In this document: one piece after another, positions 32,046-40,436 of the stretch
Numbering within the stretch: the stretch's first letter is position 1
Layout of the letters: each line of letters begins with the position of its first letter
NCBI GenBank assembly: GCA_964481655.1
Contig: CAYZVO010000017.1
Span: 1 to 64,000, forward strand
Length of the DNA stretch: 64,000 nucleotides
Origin: CALDOK01 sp964481655
Lineage (GTDB): Bacteria; Myxococcota_A; UBA796; JAFGLY01
Direction of reading: 5' to 3'
Notes under the pieces: model-generated
What the model was told of the DNA's origin: nothing
Seen by the model: only the letters and a program-made list of their open reading frames with translations
Database searches by the model: none
Made by a program: the position numbers and the translations under genes

Positions 32046-33758
32046 GTGGACCAAAGCCCTCTCCAGACCGGCTCCGCTCGCCGCTTCCGCTTCCTGAAGT
32101 GCATCGGGAAGGGAGGCTTCGGTGAGGTGTACCTGGCCGAGATGTCCACCTCGTCCGGCTTCGTGAAGACGGTAGCCATCAAGGTGCTGCGCGAGGACGT
32201 GCAGGAGCACGAGCAGGTCGCCAGCCGCCTGCGGGACGAAGCCCGCCTGCTGGGCATGCTCCGTCACCCCGCCATCGTGCGCGCCGACGACCTCATCACC
32301 ATCGCCGGTCGCCCCGCGGTGGTCATGGAGTACGTGCCGGGGGTCAACCTGTCCTGGCTGATCAACCCCAAGCGCTGCGCTGAGCGCATGCCGCCCTCGG
32401 TGGCCCTGTCCATCATCCGTCAGGTGGCCTCGGCGCTGGACGCCGCCTACTCCCGGCCCTCGCCGGTCACCAGCGAGCCGCTGCGGGTGCTGCACCGGGA
32501 CATCAAGCCCGGCAACGTGCGCATCACCATGGACGGCGAGGTCAAGGTGCTCGACTTCGGCATCGCCCGCTCCGAGCACCAGGAGCGCGAGGCCGACACC
32601 CAGAACTACCAGCTGGGCTCCCTGCGCTACATGTCCCCCGAGCTGATGTCCGGCCGTGGGGCCTCCCCCGCCAGCGACATCTACGCCCTGGGCGTGGTGA
32701 CCTTCGAGGCCCTGTCCCGCAAGCGCCTGGGGTGGGCCGGTGAGGCCGCCGACGTGCACGCCAACCAGGTGCAGTCCCGGCTCGAGGCCGCCGATCTGTC
32801 GGCCTTCCCAGGCGAGGCCTGGAACACCGTCGTGGACCTCATCGACAAGATGCTGGCCTTCGAGCCCGAGGTCCGTCCCAGCGCCGGGCAGGTCATCGAC
32901 ACCTGCCGGCTGCTCGAGTCCGCCGTGCCCGGCCCGGCCCTCGAGGTCTGGGCCCGGGACGTGCTCCCCACCGTGGTGGCCCCCGACATGCCGGCCGACG
33001 CCGACCTGTCCGGGCAGACCCTCTGGGAGGAGGCGTCGGTGGCCACCCGCATCGAGGCGGACTCCGGCGTCGAGGAGCTCGAGCTCGACCACACCGAAGA
33101 GGCGCCGATTCCGCACAAGGGCCGCCTGCTGATGTTCGTGGGCCTGCTGGCCGTGGCCGCCGTGGTGGCCGTGGGTGCGGTGGGCGCCTGGTGGTTCACC
33201 ATGGGTCCGGGGGCGGGCGTGCCGGTGGAGCCGGTGGCGACCGTGACCCAGCCGGAGCCGCAGCCGGAGCTGGAGCCCGAGCCGGTCGTGGAGCCCGAGC
33301 CGGTCGTGGCGACCTACGAGCCGGTGGTGGACGAGCCCGAGGTCGAGGCGCCGGTGGTGGATGTGACCCCCGCCCCGGAACAGCCCAGCGCCGAGGCCCC
33401 GGCCCCCGAACCCGAGCAGCCGCGCCCTGAGCCCGCTGTGGCCGAGGTGGACGAGCCCGAGCCCGTGTCCGAGGAAGAGCTCGACGCCCTGCTCGATGCC
33501 ACCTCCGAGCCCGAGCCCACCCCCGAGCCCGAGGCCGCCGAACCCATCAAGGTCCGCTTCGGCTCGGTCCCCTACGGGCTGATGGTCTACCTGGATGGCG
33601 AGCTGATCGGGAAGACCCCCAAGGCGGCGTCGGTGATGCCCGGCGAGCACTCCCTGATGTTCGTCGACGGCGAGCGCACCCAGCGGCAGACCATCGTGGT
33701 CGAGCCGGGTGGCAAGACCATCTGGACCTACAACAGCACCCGAGGCGACGTGCAATGA
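32046..33758 (+). CDS. Transmembrane Ser/Thr protein kinase with PEGA domain
   Basis: A 570-residue kinase starting at GTG. Kinase motifs are IGKGGFGEVYLAE, VAIKVL, HRDIKPGNV, LDFGIA and MSPEL; the domain spans about 15-290. One membrane helix (about 360-382) is followed by a long Pro/Glu/Val-rich stalk and a C-terminal PEGA-type domain (VRFGSVPYGLMVYLDGELIGKTP). PEGA domains sit outside the membrane and may bind the cell wall. TTGACG at 31980-31985 is a candidate -35. It starts an operon with overlapping genes through to 39509. Confidence 0.93.
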   Translation: MDQSPLQTGSARRFRFLKCIGKGGFGEVYLAEMSTSSGFVKTVAIKVLREDVQEHEQVASRLRDEARLLGMLRHPAIVRADDLITIAGRPAVVMEYVPGVNLSWLINPKRCAERMPPSVALSIIRQVASALDAAYSRPSPVTSEPLRVLHRDIKPGNVRITMDGEVKVLDFGIARSEHQEREADTQNYQLGSLRYMSPELMSGRGASPASDIYALGVVTFEALSRKRLGWAGEAADVHANQVQSRLEAADLSAFPGEAWNTVVDLIDKMLAFEPEVRPSAGQVIDTCRLLESAVPGPALEVWARDVLPTVVAPDMPADADLSGQTLWEEASVATRIEADSGVEELELDHTEEAPIPHKGRLLMFVGLLAVAAVVAVGAVGAWWFTMGPGAGVPVEPVATVTQPEPQPELEPEPVVEPEPVVATYEPVVDEPEVEAPVVDVTPAPEQPSAEAPAPEPEQPRPEPAVAEVDEPEPVSEEELDALLDATSEPEPTPEPEAAEPIKVRFGSVPYGLMVYLDGELIGKTPKAASVMPGEHSLMFVDGERTQRQTIVVEPGGKTIWTYNSTRGDVQ

Positions 33759-34648
33759 CCCTCCGCACCTTCCTCCCAGGGCTGGGGCTCCTGCTCCTGC
33801 CCTCGGTCGGCTACGCCCAGGACTGCATGGACCTGGTGGACGCGGTCGACTCCATCGCCGCGGCCCTGGCCGAGGTCGAGATCGAGCGGGCCCAGGAGCT
33901 GGCCGACCAGGCCACCCACCAGCTCGAGTGCCAGTCGCAGCCGGTCAACACCGTGATGCTCTCCGGCCTGTTCCAGCTCACCGGCGCGGTGGCGGTCTTC
34001 TCGGGCGAGGACGCCGACGCCGAGCAGGCCTTCGCCCGGGCGGTGGCCATCTCCCCCACCTCCACCATCGATCCGGTCTACGGCGAGGATGTCGAGAAGC
34101 AGTACCAAGCCGTCCAGCACCGCCTGCTGGACGAGGCCGGGGGCTCCATCCTGCTCACCGGCTCCGCCAAGGCCTGGCTCGACGGCCGACAGGTGACCAT
34201 GGGCGTGCCCATCGACGTGGTGGTGGGCCACCACCTGCTGCAGTGGCAGGAGGACGACGAGCCCATGCAGGCCCGGGAGATCCGCGTGGCCGCCATGGAG
34301 ACCCGGGCGCTGACCCTGGGCGAGGCCGATCCCGACGCCCAGCGGCGCGGCAACCGCCAGATCGTCTCCGGGGCGGGCGGCGGCGGTGGTGGCTCCACCG
34401 CGGGCACCGCGATGCTCATCGGCGGCGGCGCTGGCGTGGTCGTCGGCGGCGTCCTGCTGGGGCTCGCCGCGGGGGCACAGTCGTCCTTCTACCAGGAGAC
34501 CGACCCCACCGCGCTGCAGTCCATCCAGGCCCGCAACCACGCCTTCGCGATCTCCGGCCTGTCCCTGATGGCCGCGGGCGCGGGCACCGTGGGGGCCTCC
34601 TTCTTCGTCCTCGACGGTCCGGGCGTACAGCTCGGGCTGCGGTTCTAG
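33755..34648 (+). CDS. Exported kinase-partner membrane protein
   Basis: A 297-residue protein overlapping the kinase gene by 4 bp (ATGA). Signal peptide (LLLLPSVGYAQD), a TPR-like helical domain ending FARAVAISPTSTIDP, a small beta domain (KAWLDGRQVTMGVPIDV, PEGA-like), a Gly-rich hinge, and two C-terminal membrane helices. Domain order equals that of the 18162-18989 product. It is probably an envelope partner of the kinase. No enzyme motif is seen. Confidence 0.62.
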   Translation: MTLRTFLPGLGLLLLPSVGYAQDCMDLVDAVDSIAAALAEVEIERAQELADQATHQLECQSQPVNTVMLSGLFQLTGAVAVFSGEDADAEQAFARAVAISPTSTIDPVYGEDVEKQYQAVQHRLLDEAGGSILLTGSAKAWLDGRQVTMGVPIDVVVGHHLLQWQEDDEPMQAREIRVAAMETRALTLGEADPDAQRRGNRQIVSGAGGGGGGSTAGTAMLIGGGAGVVVGGVLLGLAAGAQSSFYQETDPTALQSIQARNHAFAISGLSLMAAGAGTVGASFFVLDGPGVQLGLRF

Positions 34649-34657
34649 GAGGCGGTG

Positions 34658-36574
34658 ATGCGCACCCTGCTCCCCGTGTTCCTGGCCCTGGGCCTCCCCG
34701 CCTGTGTCTGGGTCTCCGACGCCGAGGTGGACGACCGCTTCGCCGAGCTGACCGACGTCGATGGCGACGGCTACCAGGACGCCGCCCACGGCGGCGATGA
34801 CTGCGACGACAGCGACCCCACAATCAACCCGGCGGCCACCGAGGTCTGCAACGACGTCGACGACGACTGCGACGGCAGCACCGACGAGGATCTGCTGGCG
34901 CCCTGGTACCCCGACGGCGACGGCGACGGCTACGGCGACGAGGGCGGCATGTCCCTGACCTGCGCCCCCCTGTCGGGCTGGGTTGACAACGGCGACGACT
35001 GCGACGACGGCGACAGCGAGATCAGCCCGGCGGCGGACGAGCTGTGCAACGGCGTGGACGACGACTGCGACGACGAGACCGACGAGGACGACGCCGAGGA
35101 CGCCGTCATCTGGTACCTGGACGACGACGGTGACGGCTACGGCGACGTGGAGTCCTTCGCCCTCGCCTGCGAGCAGCCCTCCGACTACGTCGAGAACTCC
35201 GACGACTGCGACGACAGCGACGCGGCGGTCTTCCCCGGGGCGGACGAGTACTGCAACGGCGAAGACGACGACTGCGACGACGACGTGGACGAGGGCGAGG
35301 CCCTGGACGCCGACACCTGGTACGCCGACAGCGACGGCGACGGCTACGGTGACGAGGACAGCACCACCGCGGCCTGCTCCCAACCCACCGGCTACGTCGC
35401 CGACGACAGCGACTGCGACGACAGCGACGCGGCCATCCTCCCCGGCGGCCTCGAGGTCCTCGGAGACGCGGACGACGGCGACTGCGACGGAGAGCAGGAC
35501 GGCTTCTCCTTCACCGTCCTCGACACCCGCTCGGGCCAGGATCTCGAGGGCCCGCGCCTGGCGCAGGGGGCCGGGGAGGTCTATCTGGGCTGGGCCGCCG
35601 AGGAGCTGGACGACGGCGGCACGATCTACGACGCGGTGGCGGTGTCGGTGTTCGACGACGAGGACCCCCTCGGTGCCGAGCTGGACTTCTGGTCCACCGG
35701 CGAGAGCAGCGACCTGGGGCAGCTCAACCGCTTCGACCTGGTGGCCGACGACACCCTGTGGGTGACCGGCTCGTCCTGGGTCGATCTGAGCGATCGCACC
35801 ATCCGCCTCGACGCGGTGGACAGCGCCACCGGCGCCCACGGGGTCTACGCCAGCGAGCGCAGCTGGCCGGTCGCCTTCGATCAGGTCCAGCTGGGCATCT
35901 CCGCCCTCGGGAACGTCACGGCGGTGGGCTGCGGCGAGGACGGCGCGGGGCTGCAGGCCGTGCAGGTCAGCGCCTCGGGCATCGTCAGCGGCTCGGTCAC
36001 CGCGGCGGTCGACACCCAGGGCCTGGGCGTGCTGGATGACCACGACACCTGCGAGTACGACCACATCTCCTACGACTTCTACATGGGCTCGAGCGACCGC
36101 CGGCGGCTGGACTACTACGACTTCGACTTCGACGAGGGCTCCCTCGAGGCCACCTCGTCGTCGACCTCGAGCTGGCTGATCACCGACATCGAGGTGGCCA
36201 GCACCAATGGCTGGCGGGTCGTCTCCCTGGTGGACCTGGACAGCTCGAACGGGTTCTACTTCGACATCGTCGCGACCTCCGGGGGCGACGTCATCGCCGA
36301 CTGGGGGACCACCGCCGAGTCGGTCTACGACCTCGACGTCAGCGCGTCGCCCGCGGGCATCGCCTACGCCTGCGCGGTCGAGGCCGACGGCGACGCGATG
36401 CTGCTGTGGAACGACCTGTTCGCGGCCGTGCCGGCGCTGGTGGGCCTGGACCTGTCAGCGCCCGATCTGGGCGCGGTGGACGAGTGCGCCATCACCATCA
36501 GCGCCGACAGCGTGGCCTGGATCGCCCTGCGCAGCGGCGACGACATCGCGCTGGCCGTGGTGGAGGTGCCCTGA
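34658..36574 (+). CDS. MopE-type metal-binding repeat lipoprotein
   Basis: A 638-residue lipoprotein (lipobox GLPAC) with four tandem MopE-type repeats in residues 27-285: DGDGY, then GDDCDDSDPTINPAATEVCN, then DDDCDGSTDED. Each repeat carries two or more acidic loops and paired cysteines, fitting calcium or copper binding as in methanotroph MopE and the many Myxococcota relatives. The C-terminal half (about 290-638) is a beta-rich, acidic domain with no recognised motif. GGAGG is 5 nt before the ATG. The stop overlaps the next start (TGATG). Confidence 0.85.
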   Translation: MRTLLPVFLALGLPACVWVSDAEVDDRFAELTDVDGDGYQDAAHGGDDCDDSDPTINPAATEVCNDVDDDCDGSTDEDLLAPWYPDGDGDGYGDEGGMSLTCAPLSGWVDNGDDCDDGDSEISPAADELCNGVDDDCDDETDEDDAEDAVIWYLDDDGDGYGDVESFALACEQPSDYVENSDDCDDSDAAVFPGADEYCNGEDDDCDDDVDEGEALDADTWYADSDGDGYGDEDSTTAACSQPTGYVADDSDCDDSDAAILPGGLEVLGDADDGDCDGEQDGFSFTVLDTRSGQDLEGPRLAQGAGEVYLGWAAEELDDGGTIYDAVAVSVFDDEDPLGAELDFWSTGESSDLGQLNRFDLVADDTLWVTGSSWVDLSDRTIRLDAVDSATGAHGVYASERSWPVAFDQVQLGISALGNVTAVGCGEDGAGLQAVQVSASGIVSGSVTAAVDTQGLGVLDDHDTCEYDHISYDFYMGSSDRRRLDYYDFDFDEGSLEATSSSTSSWLITDIEVASTNGWRVVSLVDLDSSNGFYFDIVATSGGDVIADWGTTAESVYDLDVSASPAGIAYACAVEADGDAMLLWNDLFAAVPALVGLDLSAPDLGAVDECAITISADSVAWIALRSGDDIALAVVEVP

Positions 36575-38775
36575 TGCGGCGCTGGATCGCCCCGGCGCTG
36601 TTCGCCCTGATCATCGGCTGCGGCTGGAAGCGCGACCTGGCCCAGGGCAACGCCGCCGCCGAGCGCGGCGACTGGGTCGAGGCGGTGGAGCACTACCGCG
36701 CCGCCTCCGAGGCCAACCCCGACGACAAGGCCCTGGACGCCAAGCTCGCCGACGCCATCGAGCAGGCCATCGCCGGGCTGGTCGAGCAGGCCCGGGCCGC
36801 CCACGCGGGCGGACAGCACGACGAGGCCCTGGACCTGCTGGACCAGGCCGAGGGGCTGGCCCCCCGTCAGCTCGAGGTCGCGATGCTCCGCGAAGAGGTC
36901 GTGGGCGAGCTGGCCGGCCAGGTGCGGGGCGCCCTCGAGGACCCCGACGACCCCGTGGGCCAGGCCTACGAGCGCTGGGTGCCCTTCGCCGAGCGCTTCC
37001 CGGTCCATCCCGAGACCGCGCGGCTGCGCGATGAGATCAGCGCCGCCCTGGGCGCCTCGGTGGCGGCCCGGGTCGAGGCCGAGGAGTACGGCGCCGCGTA
37101 CCGGCAGCTGCAGAGCTACCAGGATCGGCTGCCCATGGACGAGGAGCTCGCCACCGTGCGCAGCACCTGGGCGGCCAGCCTCGCCAGCGAGGCCAGCACG
37201 GCAGCCCGTCGCCGCCAGCCCGCCACCGCCTGGGTGGCCATGGCCCTCGCGGCGAGCCTGTCGGGCAGCAGCGAGCACCAGGAGCAGGCCGCCAGCTACC
37301 AGGCGGCCTTCGCGAAGGCCCACGGCGTGGTGCTCGGGCCCCGGATCAGCTCCTCCGATCGGGCGGCCCTGGGCCGGATCGAGAGCCGGCTGGCCGCGCT
37401 GTTCGAGCACAGCGCGGTGCGCTGGGCCCCCGGCGCCCCCCGGGCCACCGTGGGCGGCAGCATCCGCATCGCCGACCCCACCTGGGAGCAGAGCTCCAAG
37501 CAGACCGTGGCCATCCACGAGTACCCGGGCCCCGAGCGGGAGCACGACAACCCCGCCTACCTCGAGGCCAAGGCCGATGTGGAGTCCGCCGAGGCCGCGG
37601 TGTCGGCGGCCGCGAAGGACGAAGAACGGGCCCTCGCATCCCGCGCCGCGGAGCAGCGCAGCCTGCAGACCATGCAGGAGGGGCTCGCGTCCGTGGAGCG
37701 CTCCCTCGAGGGTGTGCGCGCGGCCTTCGCCGCCGCCGAGGCCGAGGCCACCAAGGCCCAGGCCGCCCTGGACGAGGCCGTGGGCGCCAACCAGTCGGTG
37801 ACTCAGCTGCAGGAGCAGCGGGCTGGGCTCGAGACCGAGCTGACCGCAGCGCAGGACGCGCTCGAGACCGCGCTGGCGGATCTCGAGGCCGCGGGCGCCA
37901 GCGGTGAGGATGTGGGCGCCGCCAACGCCGCGGTGGCCGAGGCCCGGCGTGGCGTGGAGGACGCCCGGGCGACGCTCGAGGCCGCCCCCAAGCCCACCAA
38001 CCTGATGCGCGAGCTCGCCCGCCACGTGGGCACCCGCGCCGGCCAGCTTGCCGAGAAGGAGCGCGCCCTCGAAGAGGCCCGCGCCGAGCTCGAGGCCCGT
38101 CAGGCGCCGGTGCAGGACCAGCTCGACGCCGTCGCTCGCATCGAGGCCCGGCTGGTGGAGCTCGACGGGGCCCTCGAGGCGGCCCTCGAGGCCCAGGCCG
38201 AGGCGCAGCGCCAGGTCGAGGACGCCCAGGCCAAGCTGCCGGAGATCCCCGAGACCATCTTCGGGCCCACCATCGAGCGCATCGAGATCCCGGTCCAGTC
38301 CCACCTGCGCAGCTGCACCATGGAGATCGGCATCGACCTGCGCCCCCGCGGGGCCGTGCGCGTCCAGGAGAGCCTGAGGGGCCGCGCCGAGACCCGGGAC
38401 GAAGAGCGCCCGGCTGTGGAGGAGCACGGCCTCGAGGCCGATCCTCTGGCGTTCCCCGAGAGCGACGCCGAGCTGCAGGCCCGGGTCGAGGTCGAGCTGG
38501 CCAAGCAGCTGCGCGCGCAGCTCGAGGCCCAGCTGTCCAGCCTCGGTCGGGCCCACCTGGAGCAGGGCCTCGCCGCCAGTGATCCCGAGGCGACGCTGCG
38601 GGAGCTGCTGCTGGCCGCGGCGCTGCTGCCGGCCGACGGGGACGACCCCTACGCTCAGCCCTCCGACGCCGCCGCCGACGAGGCCGACGCCCAGCAGGCC
38701 CTGTGGAGCGCGCTGCAGGAGCGCTGGGGGGTGGTCGAGAAGGGGTGGTTCCCGCCCCTGGCCGCCGAGCGGTGA
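36574..38775 (+). CDS. TPR and coiled-coil lipoprotein
   Basis: A 733-residue lipoprotein (ALIIGCG) with N-terminal TPR-like helices (GNAAAERGDWVEAVEHYRAA), a small beta region near 290-330, a long Ala/Glu coiled coil from about 330 to 560, and a C-terminal mixed domain. The coiled coil could span the periplasm or form a scaffold beside the kinase and MopE proteins. It overlaps both neighbours by one base (TGATG), so translation is coupled. No enzyme motif. Confidence 0.7.
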   Translation: MRRWIAPALFALIIGCGWKRDLAQGNAAAERGDWVEAVEHYRAASEANPDDKALDAKLADAIEQAIAGLVEQARAAHAGGQHDEALDLLDQAEGLAPRQLEVAMLREEVVGELAGQVRGALEDPDDPVGQAYERWVPFAERFPVHPETARLRDEISAALGASVAARVEAEEYGAAYRQLQSYQDRLPMDEELATVRSTWAASLASEASTAARRRQPATAWVAMALAASLSGSSEHQEQAASYQAAFAKAHGVVLGPRISSSDRAALGRIESRLAALFEHSAVRWAPGAPRATVGGSIRIADPTWEQSSKQTVAIHEYPGPEREHDNPAYLEAKADVESAEAAVSAAAKDEERALASRAAEQRSLQTMQEGLASVERSLEGVRAAFAAAEAEATKAQAALDEAVGANQSVTQLQEQRAGLETELTAAQDALETALADLEAAGASGEDVGAANAAVAEARRGVEDARATLEAAPKPTNLMRELARHVGTRAGQLAEKERALEEARAELEARQAPVQDQLDAVARIEARLVELDGALEAALEAQAEAQRQVEDAQAKLPEIPETIFGPTIERIEIPVQSHLRSCTMEIGIDLRPRGAVRVQESLRGRAETRDEERPAVEEHGLEADPLAFPESDAELQARVEVELAKQLRAQLEAQLSSLGRAHLEQGLAASDPEATLRELLLAAALLPADGDDPYAQPSDAAADEADAQQALWSALQERWGVVEKGWFPPLAAER

Positions 38776-39509
38776 TGATCCCGCTGCTGGCCCTGCTGCT
38801 GTCCTGCGCAGGTGAGCCCGCCATGAACTCTCCCCTCTCCCCTGGGGGAGAGGGGTCGGGGGAGAGGGGGACGCTCACCCCCGCCGACCCCCACCAGCAG
38901 GCCGTCGAGCGCCTGCTGGCCTTCCCTCCCGAGGCCAGCGCGTTCCAGGATCCTCGGCTGCGCTCCCTCGAGCTGGTGCGCCACGAGGACCGCGAGCAGG
39001 TCATGGCCTTGTTGCCCGTGGTGGCTGGCAGCAAGGTCGCCGATGTGGGCTGCGGCATCGGCCACTTCACCTTCCACCTCGCCCGGGCCGCGGGTCCCGA
39101 AGGCCAGGTGTGGGCCGTGGATCTCGAGCCCCGCTACCTCGAGCTGCTCGGGGAACGCATGGCCGACCCCGACTTCCCCCACCCGGGCACCATCACCCCG
39201 GTGCAGGGGGCCGAGGATCGGCTGCCCCTCGATCCGGCGTCCCTCGATCTCGCCTTCCTGGCCCACCTCGACTTCCTGCTCGTGCGACCCCTGGCGCCCG
39301 CCCACCACGTGGACTTCCTGCGCAGCGTGGTCGCGGCCCTGCGCCCCGGTGGCCAGCTGGCGGTGCTGCAGTGGCTCGGTGCGCGGGAGGGGGCGACCGC
39401 AGAGGACCTGGTGGCCAACCTCGAGGAGCTGGGCGTGGTGCTCGAGGCTCGGCACGACCTGGCCGCGCACGGCTCGGTGCTCCTGATCCTGCGGCGCCCG
39501 AGGGAGTGA
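38775..39509 (+). CDS. Lipoprotein class I SAM-dependent methyltransferase
   Basis: A 244-residue protein with a short signal and lipobox LLLSC, then a class I methyltransferase core: motif I VADVGCGIGHFTFHLARAAG, acidic motif VWAVDLEP, and motif IV LDLAFLAHLDFLL. Its closest relative here is the lipoprotein methyltransferase at 48624-49340. An exported SAM enzyme is odd because SAM is cytoplasmic; either the signal anchor is not processed or the fold has a new use. Residues 17-35 (NSPLSPGGEGSGERGTLTP) are encoded by a palindromic repeat inserted in frame. Confidence 0.8.
   Translation: MIPLLALLLSCAGEPAMNSPLSPGGEGSGERGTLTPADPHQQAVERLLAFPPEASAFQDPRLRSLELVRHEDREQVMALLPVVAGSKVADVGCGIGHFTFHLARAAGPEGQVWAVDLEPRYLELLGERMADPDFPHPGTITPVQGAEDRLPLDPASLDLAFLAHLDFLLVRPLAPAHHVDFLRSVVAALRPGGQLAVLQWLGAREGATAEDLVANLEELGVVLEARHDLAAHGSVLLILRRPRE
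38828..38871. repeat. In-frame palindromic repeat element inside a gene
   Basis: CTCTCCCC-TG-GGGGAGAG is a perfect inverted repeat followed by a second GGGGGAGAGGGGG block. This matches a well-known GC-rich palindromic repeat found between and inside genes in many proteobacteria, read on one strand as PLSPGGEG and on the other as PRPLSPRGEG. Here it lies just after the lipobox of the methyltransferase gene without breaking the frame. Confidence 0.75.
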
Positions 39510-39512
39510 TCC

Positions 39513-40355
39513 TCAGCCCTCGGCGCTCCAGGCCTCGTCCAGGGCTTCGCAGAGGGGATCGGGTCGCACCCGGAGCTGCACCAGGCGGGTGCGGTAGCCG
39601 GCCAGCTCGGGCGCCAGGCCCTCCTCCGACCAGTCCTGGGGAGGGGCCTCCAGCAGGGCCGCCAGGCTGTCCTGGACCCCCACCGCGTCGGCCTCGAGCT
39701 CGGCGATGAGCGCCACCAGCTCTCCGGCGTTGGTGCTGGTCGCCGCGGTGGCTCGCCGCACCGCCGCGGTGCAGGCGTGCAGCCAGGCCAGGTGAGGGGT
39801 GCTCACCACCAGCCGGTTCCCGGCGCTGGCCACGAACGAGCGGGCCAGCACCGCCCGGGCGCTGGGCCCCAGCGACGCGGTGAGGGGCCCGATGCGGGCG
39901 CGCAGCCCGTCGATGCGCTCCCGGCGCTCCCGGCGGGCCTTCAGCTCGAAGGCGCCCACCACGCCCAGCCCGATGGCGGCGATCACCGCGGCGGTCCACA
40001 CCCCGGCACCGAAGGCCATCAGCTGTTCTTCCGCCGTCTCACCGATGGTGGTGAGCTGCCAGCTCACCACCGGCACGACCATGGCGAGGGCCCAGGCCCA
40101 GCTGGGCGCGTGGTTGCCGAAGCCGCCCACCGGGGCGACGGCGTGCCGCAGATCGTCCTCGAGGGCCTGCAGGCCCAGCAGCCGGTCCCGTGCCTCTCGC
40201 AGCAGGGCCAGCGGGCTGCCGGGTGGCGGGTGGGGTGGTGTCGAGCTCAGCAGGCCACAGTCCAGGAACAGGGCGTGCCAGCGGTCCGAGGACGCCTTGG
40301 GGTCCAGCCGCAGGATCGCCTTGGTTCGCAGGGTGATGTGGCGCAGGGAGCCCAT
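39513..40355 (-). CDS. Membrane protein with two central helices
   Basis: A 280-residue protein. Two hydrophobic helices at about 85-105 and 112-135 separate an N-terminal cytoplasmic part with several prolines from a C-terminal helical domain (ARRERRERIDGLRARIGPLT...). No family recognised. The start at 40355 is chosen for the ATG nearest the conserved-looking MGSLRH; the frame remains open much further upstream. It lies divergent from the DUF2079-like gene. Confidence 0.5.
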   Translation of the reverse strand: MGSLRHITLRTKAILRLDPKASSDRWHALFLDCGLLSSTPPHPPPGSPLALLREARDRLLGLQALEDDLRHAVAPVGGFGNHAPSWAWALAMVVPVVSWQLTTIGETAEEQLMAFGAGVWTAAVIAAIGLGVVGAFELKARRERRERIDGLRARIGPLTASLGPSARAVLARSFVASAGNRLVVSTPHLAWLHACTAAVRRATAATSTNAGELVALIAELEADAVGVQDSLAALLEAPPQDWSEEGLAPELAGYRTRLVQLRVRPDPLCEALDEAWSAEG

Positions 40356-40401
40356 GTCTCCATGGTACCAGGAGCCCGCGCCGCGGTGGTGGAGCGCGGG
40401 G

Positions 40402-40410
40402 TGGTAGCAT
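40402..40410 (+). promoter_or_regulatory. Extended -10 element (TGGTAGCAT)
   Basis: TGGTAGCAT lies 26 nt upstream of the GTG start at 40437 and fits the local promoter type. Confidence 0.35.
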
Positions 40411-40436
40411 CGACTGGACCGCTTCCAGGGAGCACC

